A DNA stretch of 18,988 nt from CAZBUB01 sp046546355 (lineage in GTDB: Bacteria; Desulfobacterota; Desulfovibrionia; Desulfovibrionales; Desulfothermaceae), in NCBI GenBank assembly GCA_046546355.1, contig JBKGXZ010000025.1, forward strand, positions 1-18,988, given 5' to 3'. Made by a program: the position numbers and the translations under genes. The stretch's first letter is position 1, and every line of letters begins with the position of its first letter. Below the pieces are notes generated by a model, which saw only the letters and a list, made by a program, of their open reading frames with translations, was not told the DNA's origin and did not search any database. Positions 8,173-14,837 of this stretch are shown piece after piece.

Positions 8173-9429
8173 CTAGCCCTGGGACTCCTGCCCTGTTCCC
8201 TTTTCGGTCAGGAAATTGATGGCGGAGCGCAGGTCAGCGATCTTTTCCTGGGACAGTCCTTGAACAGCGGCAAGATCGGTGTCTGAGGCGTTCTGCAGCT
8301 GCTTCAAACTGCTGTAGCCGGCCTCCAGGAAATTGTCCTGGGGCACTCCGGTCACGTTGCTGGCTTGTTCCAGGTCCTGGGCTTGGTTGTGCAGCTCTCC
8401 GTACCTGCTTTCGGTGATGATATCAATATTCCAGCCCAACAGCTTGCTGGCCAGCTTGACATTCTGCCCCCTGCGTCCAATGGCCAGCTGGTGCTGGTTG
8501 TCCGGGACTACAACCTCTAGGCTGTTCTCCTCCTCGTCCACGGTGATGCTGGAAATCCTGGCCGGGGACAGGGCGTTGACCGCATAAGTGGTGATGTCCG
8601 GGCTCCAGAGGATCAGGTCTATCTTTTCTCCCTTGAATTCCTGCACGATCTTATTGATCCTGGAGCCCCTGACCCCTACGCAGGCGCCCACAGGGTCCAC
8701 ATCCCGGTCCCTGGAGAGCAGGGCGATCTTGGCCCTGAAGCCAGGGTCCCTGGTCACGCCCATGATCTTGATGGTCCCGTCGCTGATCTCAGGCACCTCC
8801 AGCTTGAACAAAGCGGCCATGAAGTCCGGATGGGAGCGGGAGAGCACGACCTGGGGCCCCTTGCTCTCCTTGAGCACATCTATAATGTAGCCCTGGATCC
8901 TGTCTCCCCGGCGATAGTGCTCCCTGGGGATCTGCTCCTCCTTGGGCAGGATGGCCTCGGTACGGCCCAGGTTCACGATCCAGCCGGCCCGGTCCCTGCG
9001 CTGAATGGTGCCGCTGATGATCTCTCCCTTGCGGTCTATGAACTCTTCATAGATGATCTCCTGCTCGGCATCGCGCATCCTCTGGATGATGACCTGCTTG
9101 GCTGACTGGGCTGCAATGCGACCCAGTTCCGCCACCTCCAGCTTGAAGCCCAGCTCGTCCTCCAGCTCCACGTTGGGATCTATCTTGCGGGCCTCTTGCA
9201 GGCTGATCTCGGTGTTGGGATCCTCCACCTCTTCCAGGACTACCTTGAACTGGTAGACCTCTATATCTCCGGTCTCCTCGTTGAAGTTGACCTCTATATC
9301 CAGTTTGTTGCTGAACTTCTTGTATACAGCTGAGCGCACCGCCTCCTCCAGGGTGTCCACCAGGACATCCCTGTCTATGCGCCTTTCCTTGCTGATATGG
9401 TCAATGGACTTCTTGAGCTCCAGACTCAT
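8173..9429 (-). CDS. nusA: Transcription termination/antitermination factor NusA
   Basis: RNA polymerase-associated factor that promotes pausing, intrinsic and Rho termination, and rRNA antitermination. The product is 418 aa. It has the N-terminal RNAP-binding domain (about 1-130), S1 domain (about 134-200, SGTIQRRDRAGWIVNLGR), KH1 with GVRG at 252-255, and KH2 with GRRG at 318-321. A C-terminal segment from about 355 contains one helix-hairpin-helix-like repeat (AAVQGLSQEKIADLRS). E. coli NusA (495 aa) has two acidic repeats; this shorter form is common outside gammaproteobacteria. The start ATG has GCGGAGGT 6 bases upstream. NusA acts on intrinsic terminators such as the one in this operon's own leader (9984-10012), so autoregulation is plausible. 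Confidence 0.97.
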   Translation of the reverse strand: MSLELKKSIDHISKERRIDRDVLVDTLEEAVRSAVYKKFSNKLDIEVNFNEETGDIEVYQFKVVLEEVEDPNTEISLQEARKIDPNVELEDELGFKLEVAELGRIAAQSAKQVIIQRMRDAEQEIIYEEFIDRKGEIISGTIQRRDRAGWIVNLGRTEAILPKEEQIPREHYRRGDRIQGYIIDVLKESKGPQVVLSRSHPDFMAALFKLEVPEISDGTIKIMGVTRDPGFRAKIALLSRDRDVDPVGACVGVRGSRINKIVQEFKGEKIDLILWSPDITTYAVNALSPARISSITVDEEENSLEVVVPDNQHQLAIGRRGQNVKLASKLLGWNIDIITESRYGELHNQAQDLEQASNVTGVPQDNFLEAGYSSLKQLQNASDTDLAAVQGLSQEKIADLRSAINFLTEKGTGQESQG

Positions 9430-9491
9430 GTCTAACCTCCGCTTGATTGCCTCCAGCGGCCCAAGCAGGCTTAAGTATAAATGCTTTTGCC

Positions 9492-9959
9492 CTATTCAGG
9501 CCTGTAGACCAGCTTGGCCTTTTTGATGTCCTGCCAGGGGATACTCACCCGCTCTCCAGAGGTGGGCTCCAGGGCCACTTCGCCTGCCTGGATCCCCAGC
9601 AGTCTGCCTTGCCATTTGCTCCTGCCCTGCAGGGGCTCTTTCAGCCTGAGCAAAACTTCCCTGCCCTGATAGGGCTCCATCTGCTGCAGGCTGAAAAAAG
9701 TCCGATCCAGGCCAGGGGAGGAGACCTCCAGGGTATAGGAGCCCGGGAATGGATCCTGGACATCCAAAAGGTAATTCAGGTGCCTGCTCAGCTCAGCACA
9801 CTGTTCCACGCTTACCCCTTGAGGGGAATCTATATAGACCCGGAACACGCCACCCCTGGGCGCGGCCGGGAGCTCCAGCCCCCAAAGCTCCAGCCCCATG
9901 CCCTGCACCAGGGGCTGTATCAGCTCCTGCAACTGTGCATGGAGACTTTCCTGGGACAT
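9492..9959 (-). CDS. rimP: Ribosome maturation factor RimP
   Basis: Cytoplasmic factor that binds free 30S subunits and helps assembly around S12/S19. From the ATG at 9959 the product is 155 aa, normal for RimP. Conserved blocks are GLELWGLELP, VFRVYIDSPQGVSVEQCAEL, and the hallmark YTLEVSSPGLDR, followed by the SH3-like C-terminal domain (GREVLLRLKEP, SIPWQDIKKAKLVY). The frame is open further upstream to 10076, but that part would read through the terminator hairpin and the tRNA gene, so it is not used. AAGGTG sits about 4 bases before the chosen ATG. The T-run of the intrinsic terminator ends 24 bases upstream, leaving no room for a separate promoter. rimP leads into nusA after 62 bases. 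Confidence 0.95.
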   Translation of the reverse strand: MSQESLHAQLQELIQPLVQGMGLELWGLELPAAPRGGVFRVYIDSPQGVSVEQCAELSRHLNYLLDVQDPFPGSYTLEVSSPGLDRTFFSLQQMEPYQGREVLLRLKEPLQGRSKWQGRLLGIQAGEVALEPTSGERVSIPWQDIKKAKLVYRPE

Positions 9960-9983
9960 AGGCACCTTCTTGGCCCGGGCTGC

Positions 9984-10012
9984 AAAAAAAGGGTGGACCT
10001 CAGGGCCCACCC
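9984..10012 (-). terminator. Intrinsic terminator between tRNA-Gly and rimP
   Basis: Read on the minus strand, GGGTGGGCC, loop CTGA and GGTCCACCC form a 9-bp stem (one G-U pair), followed at once by seven T residues (9990-9984). This is a textbook Rho-independent terminator. It lies 28 bases after the tRNA CCA end and 24 bases before the rimP ATG. It defines the end of a short tRNA transcript, and some polymerases must read through to express rimP-nusA and the rest. Whether it acts as a full terminator or as a NusA-responsive attenuator is inference. Confidence 0.82.
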
Positions 10013-10040
10013 CTATGCATACCAGACGAAATTTGAGGAG

Positions 10041-10116
10041 TGGAGCGGGTGACGGGGATCGAACCCGCGACACCAAGCTTGGGAAGCTTGTACTCTACCA
10101 GCTGAGCTACACCCGC
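10041..10116 (-). tRNA. tRNA-Gly (anticodon CCC)
   Basis: A complete 76-nt cloverleaf reads on the minus strand. The 7-bp acceptor GCGGGTG/CACCCGC pairs fully. The D arm is GCTC/GAGT with one G-U pair. The anticodon stem CAAGC/GCTTG encloses the loop TTCCCAA, so the anticodon is CCC, which reads GGG. The T arm GCGGG/CCCGT encloses TTCGATC. The discriminator is T73, as expected for bacterial tRNA-Gly, and the CCA end is encoded. A strong sigma-70 promoter starts about 14 bases upstream and an intrinsic terminator follows 28 bases downstream. It occupies the place held by metY (initiator tRNA) in the E. coli rimP-nusA operon. Confidence 0.97.
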
Positions 10117-10129
10117 TCTGGAATTGATA

Positions 10130-10158
10130 ATATTAGGTGAAGGCCAGGCTGTTGTCAA
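10130..10158 (-). promoter_or_regulatory. Sigma-70 promoter for tRNA-Gly and the rimP-nusA-infB operon
   Basis: On the minus strand a perfect -35 box TTGACA (10158-10153) is followed by a 17-base spacer and TAATAT (10135-10130), one base from the TATAAT consensus. Transcription should start near 10123, some 7 bases before the mature tRNA 5' end. Its strength suits a stable-RNA gene. It is the only clear housekeeping promoter found upstream of the translation operon. Confidence 0.85.
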
Positions 10159-10214
10159 GGCTTACCCTGGATTTTTCACTGAGGCCAGGGGCTGCATCAA
10201 AGCTTTTATTCCAG

Positions 10215-10235
10215 CTGGGAGCTGTTCGCTCCTAG
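10215..10235. promoter_or_regulatory. Inverted repeat in the divergent control region (possible operator)
   Basis: Arms CTGGGAGC and GCTCCTAG flank the 5-base loop TGTTC, giving 8 matches counting one G-T. It has no T-run, so it is not a terminator. It lies 16 bases upstream of the putative -24 box of the flgF promoter and about 57 bases beyond the -35 box of the tRNA promoter. It could be bound by a regulator of either side. Short dyads also arise by chance in GC-rich DNA, so this is tentative. Confidence 0.3.
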
Positions 10236-10251
10236 GCTCGTGTGCTGGCTT

Positions 10252-10267
10252 TGGTCCTGATTTTGCA
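10252..10267 (+). promoter_or_regulatory. Putative sigma-54 (RpoN) promoter of the flagellar operon
   Basis: TGGTCCTGATTTTGCA matches the sigma-54 pattern: the invariant GG (10253-10254) and GC (10265-10266) are spaced exactly as the -24/-12 elements require, within TGG and TTGCA contexts. Positions 4-5 of the -24 box (TC instead of CA) deviate. The predicted start is near 10278, leaving a 20-base leader that holds the flgF ribosome site. Rod, ring and hook genes are commonly sigma-54 dependent in polarly flagellated proteobacteria, which supports the call. Confidence 0.6.
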
Positions 10268-10297
10268 TTGGCAAAGGGCAAAGGGAGGTATTTTCCT

Positions 10298-11074
10298 ATG
10301 CAGGACGGTGTATACAATGCGGTTTTCGGGGCCATGACCCAGGAATATCGCTTGAATCAGATCAGCAACGATATGGCTAACTTGAACACCGTGGGCTACA
10401 AGCAGGACAAGATGGCTTTCGAGGATGTGCTGACCCATTACGCCCATGATTTTTTGGATCCCAACTTTGGTTTGAGCGGCGGAGTGATCTGGCCCCAGGG
10501 CAATCAGCTGACCCAGCCCAGGATCGGGGTCTCGGAGATCGGCTTTGAGCAGGGGGCCCTGAACCAGACCGGGAATCAGCTGGATCTGGCCCTGGATGGT
10601 GAGGGTTTTTTTCGAATCCAGACCCCGGAAGGGGATTTCTATACCCGCAACGGGCAGTTCAAGGTCAATGATCAGGGTCAGCTGGTCAACAGCCAGGGGC
10701 ATCCTTTGATGGGCGAGGGAGGGGAGATCCAGCTGCCTGAGCAGGGCAGGGTGGAGATCGACGGTGGCGGCAGGGTGTTTGTGAACCAGGAGCAGGTGGG
10801 CCAGATAGATGTGGTCACTGTCAGCGATCTGGGCCAGCTGGAAAAAAGGGGCAATAATCTGCTGCAGCTGAAAGAAGACACCCAGGCCCAGGAGATGGCT
10901 GCGCCTGAAGACACCCAGGTCGTGCAGGGCGCCCTGGAGGAATCCAATGTGCAGGTGGTGGAGGAGATGGTGCGCATGATCGAGACCATGCGCACTTTTG
11001 AGGCCTGTCAGCAGGCAATGAAGAAGAGCAATGAGCTGGATCGGAACCTGATAAGCAGGGTGGGCAATCCAGCT
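10298..11074 (+). CDS. flgF: Flagellar basal-body rod protein FlgF
   Basis: Proximal-rod subunit, exported by the flagellar type III apparatus and built into the periplasmic axle below FlgG. The product is 258-259 aa. The N-terminal axial-family helix and motif are visible: YNAVFGAMTQEYRLNQISND then MANLNTVGYK. The C-terminus has the matching coiled-coil segment VVQGALEESNVQVVEEM, shared by rod and hook proteins. The start ATG at 10298 is chosen because AAGGGAGGT lies 8-17 bases upstream and homology begins there; the open frame extends to 10124 but would cross the promoter region. The stop TAA is at 11075-11077. It is the first gene of the plus-strand flagellar cluster. Confidence 0.93.
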
Positions 11075-11112
11075 TAATCTGCATCGGTTAATGCAAAAGG
11101 AGGAATAGGCCC

Positions 11113-11895
11113 ATGATGCGCTCTCTGTGGACAGCCGCCTCAGGCATGGCGGCCCAGCAACTGAATATTGACACCACAGCCAATAATCTGTCCAACGTGA
11201 ACACTACATCCTTCAAGAAGAGCAGGGCGGAGTTCGAGGATCTGATGTATCAGACCTTGAATATAGCAGGCAGGCAGAACCAGGCCGGGAACAGGCTGCC
11301 TACGGGTCTGCAGGTGGGCATGGGGGTCAAGCCCGCGTCTGCGCACAAGTTCTTTGAGCAAGGGGACTTCCAGAACACCGGCAATCCTTTGGATCTGGCA
11401 ATTGAAGGAGAAGGGTTTTTCCAGGTTGAGGTCAACGGGGAGCTGGCCTATACCAGGGCCGGCAATTTCAAGCTGGATAATGATGGACAAGTAGTTACCT
11501 CCAAGGGCTATCCCCTGCAGCCCCCTTTCAACGTGCCCCCGGAGACAGAGAACATCGAAGTCACCAGTGACGGCCGTATATCAGCCCTGAACGCGTCAGG
11601 AGAAGAGCTGGCAGGGGCGGATATCCCGGTCTACACCTTTGTGAATCCTGCTGGACTCAACAGCATCGGCGGCAACCTGTACCGGGAGACCGAGGCCTCA
11701 GGCGCGCCCCAGGAGGAGATTCCTGGAGAGAACAACGCCGGGCAGCTGGAACAGGGCTTTCTGGAAAAATCCAATGTGGAGCTGGTGGAAGAGATGGTGG
11801 ATATGATCACCGCGCAAAGGGCTTATGAGAGCAACTCCAAGGCCATATCTACCGCGGATGAGATGCTGCAGACAGCCAACCAGATAAGCAGGTAA
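11113..11895 (+). CDS. flgG: Flagellar distal rod protein FlgG
   Basis: Main subunit of the distal rod that crosses the periplasm and passes through the P and L rings. The product is 260 aa, as in E. coli. The N-terminus shows SLWTAASGMAAQQLNIDTTA then NNLSNVNTTSFKKSRAEFED, the strongly conserved FlgG start. The middle has NPLDLAIEGEGFFQVE. The C-terminus has GFLEKSNVELVEEMVDMITA followed by QRAYESNSKAI. AAAGGAGG sits 9 bases before the ATG; a second ATG follows immediately and could serve as the start. The gene comes 35 bases after flgF. Confidence 0.97.
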   Translation: MMRSLWTAASGMAAQQLNIDTTANNLSNVNTTSFKKSRAEFEDLMYQTLNIAGRQNQAGNRLPTGLQVGMGVKPASAHKFFEQGDFQNTGNPLDLAIEGEGFFQVEVNGELAYTRAGNFKLDNDGQVVTSKGYPLQPPFNVPPETENIEVTSDGRISALNASGEELAGADIPVYTFVNPAGLNSIGGNLYRETEASGAPQEEIPGENNAGQLEQGFLEKSNVELVEEMVDMITAQRAYESNSKAISTADEMLQTANQISR

Positions 11896-11907
11896 TAATT
11901 TCCGGTT

Positions 11908-12909
11908 ATGCCTATTCAGCAATACAGCAAGATCTTCCCTGCCCAAGGCCGGAGGCTGGTCCTGGTCCTGGGGCTCTTTTTCTGCCTGTTGGGCTGGAAT
12001 GTGCAGCCCATTCAAGCAGAAGGGGATTTTGTGCTGCACCTGAAAAAGGCGGCAGGTATTCAGGGCTCTAAAGTCCAGCTGGGGGAGATAGTCAAGCCTG
12101 ATTCCAGCATTTCCCAGGAGAAATGGCTGCAGCTGCAGGGCATTGAGCTTTGGGAAGCGCCTGAGCCGGGCAGGCGGGTTTCTTTGGGGCCCAACAGGTT
12201 GAAGAGGCTGTTGCAGAAGCATTTGGGGGCCTTAGCCCAGAGATGCCTGGTGCGGGAGAGATTGGTGCTCAAGAAAGGGTCTCAGGTCCTGGACAAGTCA
12301 GGTATAGCCAGCAGGATGAGAAAGTTCCTGGACCAGCAGACTGCAGGCTGGCCCGGGGACAAGGAGTACCGCAAGCAAAGGCTGCCGGATTATCTGTTCC
12401 TGCCCAGGGAGGGGGAAATCAGCTTTGAGCCGGTGCGGGACCTGGAGCCCGGCAGGAATTCCCTGCGCATCAAGGTTCTGGACCAGGAGGGGCAGCTGCA
12501 GGAGCAAAAGAACGCGACCGTGTTCATAGACCTCTGGCAGGCTGTGCCCTGCGCTGACAGGCCCCTGAATCGCAGGGAGGAGCTGACCCCCGAGGATGTG
12601 AGCTTTCAGCGCAAGAACCTGGCCCAGCAGTCCTACGAGGTCTGGGACGGCAAGGGAGGGCCCTGGAGGCTGGTGCGCTCCATCGGCCGAGGACAGGTTA
12701 TCTACAAGCGCCATCTGGAGCCTGTGCCTTTGATCAGCAAGGGTGAGAAGGTGAGCCTGGTATTTGCAGGAGAATTGGTCAGGCTGAGGGTCCCTGCCCG
12801 GGCATTGCAGGACGCTGGGGCGGGGGAGACTGTGCTGGTCCAGAATCTGCAGAGCCAGGAGAGGGTGCACGCCAGGGTGGAAAACAGCAAGACTGTGATT
12901 GTGCAGTAA
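11908..12909 (+). CDS. flgA: Flagellar P-ring assembly chaperone FlgA
   Basis: Periplasmic chaperone needed for polymerisation of FlgI into the P ring. The product is 333 aa, longer than the 219 aa of E. coli FlgA but similar to longer forms in deltaproteobacteria. A signal peptide is clear: Arg15-Arg16, a hydrophobic core (17-30), and a likely cut after IQA (residue 37). The C-terminal third holds the SAF/ChapFlgA region, with RPLNRREELTPEDVSFQRKN and GRGQVIYKRHLEPVPLISKG, then VPARALQDAGAGETVLVQN and a terminal VIVQ. The region 40-200 is poorly conserved. The gene starts 12 bases after flgG without an obvious Shine-Dalgarno, so coupled translation is possible. flgA next to flgH and flgI fits its client. 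Confidence 0.92.
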   Translation: MPIQQYSKIFPAQGRRLVLVLGLFFCLLGWNVQPIQAEGDFVLHLKKAAGIQGSKVQLGEIVKPDSSISQEKWLQLQGIELWEAPEPGRRVSLGPNRLKRLLQKHLGALAQRCLVRERLVLKKGSQVLDKSGIASRMRKFLDQQTAGWPGDKEYRKQRLPDYLFLPREGEISFEPVRDLEPGRNSLRIKVLDQEGQLQEQKNATVFIDLWQAVPCADRPLNRREELTPEDVSFQRKNLAQQSYEVWDGKGGPWRLVRSIGRGQVIYKRHLEPVPLISKGEKVSLVFAGELVRLRVPARALQDAGAGETVLVQNLQSQERVHARVENSKTVIVQ

Positions 12910-12938
12910 ACCGGCAGGAGACGGGGAGGCAGCAGCAA

Positions 12939-13631
12939 ATGCGACTTGGACATACTTTATGGGCTCTGATCCTGGTTCTGGGCTTGCTGGGCCTGGGCTG
13001 CGCGCCCAAATACGAAAACAGCTCCACTATGCCGGACATAGAACCGCCACAGGAAGAGGAGATTACAGAAGAGAGCAGCCCGGGCTCGCTTTTTCAAAAG
13101 GGCCAGTCAGAATACCTGTTCGCAGACAACAGGGCTAGGCGCACCGGGGACATCGTGCTGGTGAACATCGTGGAGGACTCCTCTGCTGAGAGTGGGGCTG
13201 AAACAGAAGCAAATCGGGATTCGAGCGCAAGTGTGGGAGTGGACAGTTTCCTGGACCAGAGCGACTTCCTGGGCGTGCCAGGAACTGGCCAGGCCTCCGC
13301 TATTGAAGGCAGTGCAAACAATGACTTTGAAGGCGAGGGCTCCACCAGCAGGGAGACCTCAGTGACCGCCACTGTAGCCGCCAGGGTGGTGGATGTGACC
13401 CCCAATGGCTTGATGCAGGTTCAGGGTGCCAGGGAAGTCAGGGTTAACGGAGAGAATCAGATTGTAGGTGTGAGCGGTTTGATTCGGTCCAGGGACATTG
13501 CAGCGGACAACTCCATCAGCTCCAATCAGCTGGCTGATGCCAAGATAGAGTTCTTTGGCCGCGGGGTGCTTGCGGACAAGCAAAGACCAGGCTGGATGAC
13601 CAGGGTCCTGGACAATGTCTGGCCGTTTTAG
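12939..13631 (+). CDS. flgH: Flagellar L-ring lipoprotein FlgH
   Basis: Outer-membrane lipoprotein that forms the L ring around the distal rod. The product is 230 aa, the usual length. A short lipoprotein signal ends in GLGC, with Cys21 as the lipidation site; Gly at -3 is less usual than Leu. The conserved FlgH region follows: SLFQKGQSEYLFADNRARRT then GDIVLVNIVE, and further on VTATVAARVVDVTPNGLMQV and INGENQ-like VNGENQIVGVSGLIR, RDIAADNSISSNQLADAKIE, ending YGGKG-like FFGRGVLADKQRPGWMTRVL. GGGGAGG is 9 bases before the ATG. The presence of this gene shows an outer membrane. The gap to flgI (77 bases) holds no clear promoter or terminator. Confidence 0.96.
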   Translation: MRLGHTLWALILVLGLLGLGCAPKYENSSTMPDIEPPQEEEITEESSPGSLFQKGQSEYLFADNRARRTGDIVLVNIVEDSSAESGAETEANRDSSASVGVDSFLDQSDFLGVPGTGQASAIEGSANNDFEGEGSTSRETSVTATVAARVVDVTPNGLMQVQGAREVRVNGENQIVGVSGLIRSRDIAADNSISSNQLADAKIEFFGRGVLADKQRPGWMTRVLDNVWPF

Positions 13632-13708
13632 GGGACGGAACCAAGACGAATTTTAGTCAGTGTAAGTGTCGCTGTAATGAAACTTAAACTGGAGACAAAG
13701 GAGCAGGC

Positions 13709-14836
13709 ATGCTGCTTAGCAAAACAGGCTACAGAAACTGGGTATGCGCGATTGCCCTTAGCCTGGCGCTGCTCTTGCTTAGTGCCGGGCAAGGACATGC
13801 GGAGTCTGTACGACTCAAGGACATTGCCTCCTTCAGCGGGGTGCGCAGCAACCAGCTGGCGGGCTATGGCCTGGTGGTTGGTCTTTCCGGCACCGGGGAC
13901 CAGCGGGGCTCGCAGTTCACTGTGCAGTCCATCGCCAACATGCTGGAGAACATGGGGGTTAGGGTCGACAAGGATGAGCTGCGGCCTCAGAATGTGGCCG
14001 CGGTAATGGTCACCGCCCGCATGCCGGCTTCTGCCAAGCCTGGATCCAGCCTGAATGTGACTGTGTCCTCCATCGGGGATGCGGACAGCCTGCAGGGAGG
14101 CACCCTGCTCATGACTCCCATGAAAGGCGTTGATGGTGAGGTGTATGCCCTGGCCCAGGGCCAGCTTACCCTGGGCGGCTTCCAGACAGAGGGCCAGGCC
14201 GAGGAAGTAACTCAGAATAGCACCACCGTGGCCAGGATTCCGGAAGGGGCTGTGGTGGAGAGGCAGGTGCCTTTTGAGTTCAATACCCAGCAGGAGATGA
14301 GCATCAATCTAAATGTCCAGGACTTCTCCACCACTCAGCGGGTTGTGGAGAAGATAAATCAGGCCCTGGGCGGAGATTTTTCCAGGGCTGAGGATGTTTC
14401 CACCATAAGCGTGCAGATCCCGGATAAGTTTCAGGGCAATCTGGTGCCCATGATGGCCTCTTTGGAAAACCTTACTGTGAGCCCTGACTCTAAGGCCAGG
14501 GTGGTAGTAGACGAGAAGACAGGGACTGTGGTCATGGGCGGCAATGTGCGGCTGTCTCCGGTGGCGGTGGCCCAGGGCAACCTGCAGGTGACAGTGGAGG
14601 AGCAGCCGGAAGTGTCCCAGCCTGCGCCATTTAGCCCTGGACAGACAGCAATAGTGCCCAGGACCGATATAGAGGTGGAGGAAGAGGAGCAGAAGTTGAC
14701 CATGCTGTCCGGGGCCAGGCTGCAGGAGCTGGTGGATGGGTTGAACGCCATAGGGGCCTCACCCAGGGACTTGATATCCATCCTGCGCACCTTGAAATCC
14801 TCAGGTGCTCTGCATGCGGAGCTGGAGGTGAACTAA
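13709..14836 (+). CDS. flgI: Flagellar P-ring protein FlgI
   Basis: Periplasmic protein that forms the P ring, the bushing held in the peptidoglycan. The product is 375 aa, close to the usual 365-375. A Sec signal peptide has a Leu-rich core (15-25) and a likely cut after GHA at residue 31. The mature N-terminus ESVRLKDIASFSGVRSNQLA and the GYGLVVGLSGTGDQ motif are diagnostic. Further conserved blocks are DADSLQGGTLLMTPMKGVDG, VYALAQGQL and RVVVDEKTGTVVMGGNVRLS. An AAAGGAGCAGGC leader precedes the ATG at 13709. The TAA stop is one base from the flgJ ATG, which implies coupled translation. Confidence 0.97.
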   Translation: MLLSKTGYRNWVCAIALSLALLLLSAGQGHAESVRLKDIASFSGVRSNQLAGYGLVVGLSGTGDQRGSQFTVQSIANMLENMGVRVDKDELRPQNVAAVMVTARMPASAKPGSSLNVTVSSIGDADSLQGGTLLMTPMKGVDGEVYALAQGQLTLGGFQTEGQAEEVTQNSTTVARIPEGAVVERQVPFEFNTQQEMSINLNVQDFSTTQRVVEKINQALGGDFSRAEDVSTISVQIPDKFQGNLVPMMASLENLTVSPDSKARVVVDEKTGTVVMGGNVRLSPVAVAQGNLQVTVEEQPEVSQPAPFSPGQTAIVPRTDIEVEEEEQKLTMLSGARLQELVDGLNAIGASPRDLISILRTLKSSGALHAELEVN

Positions 14837-14837
14837 G

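Noticed and set aside
9474..9479. TATACT box on the minus strand between rimP and nusA
   Set aside because: It resembles a -10 element, but no acceptable -35 lies 16-18 bases upstream, and nusA is well placed in the operon without it.
9960..10076. N-terminal extension of rimP to 10076
   Set aside because: It would translate part of the tRNA gene and the terminator hairpin. RimP homology begins just after the ATG at 9959.
13632..13708. Possible promoter in the flgH-flgI gap
   Set aside because: A TGTAAT is present, but the best upstream box is only 15 bases away and matches poorly. No sigma-54 or sigma-28 pattern with correct spacing was found.
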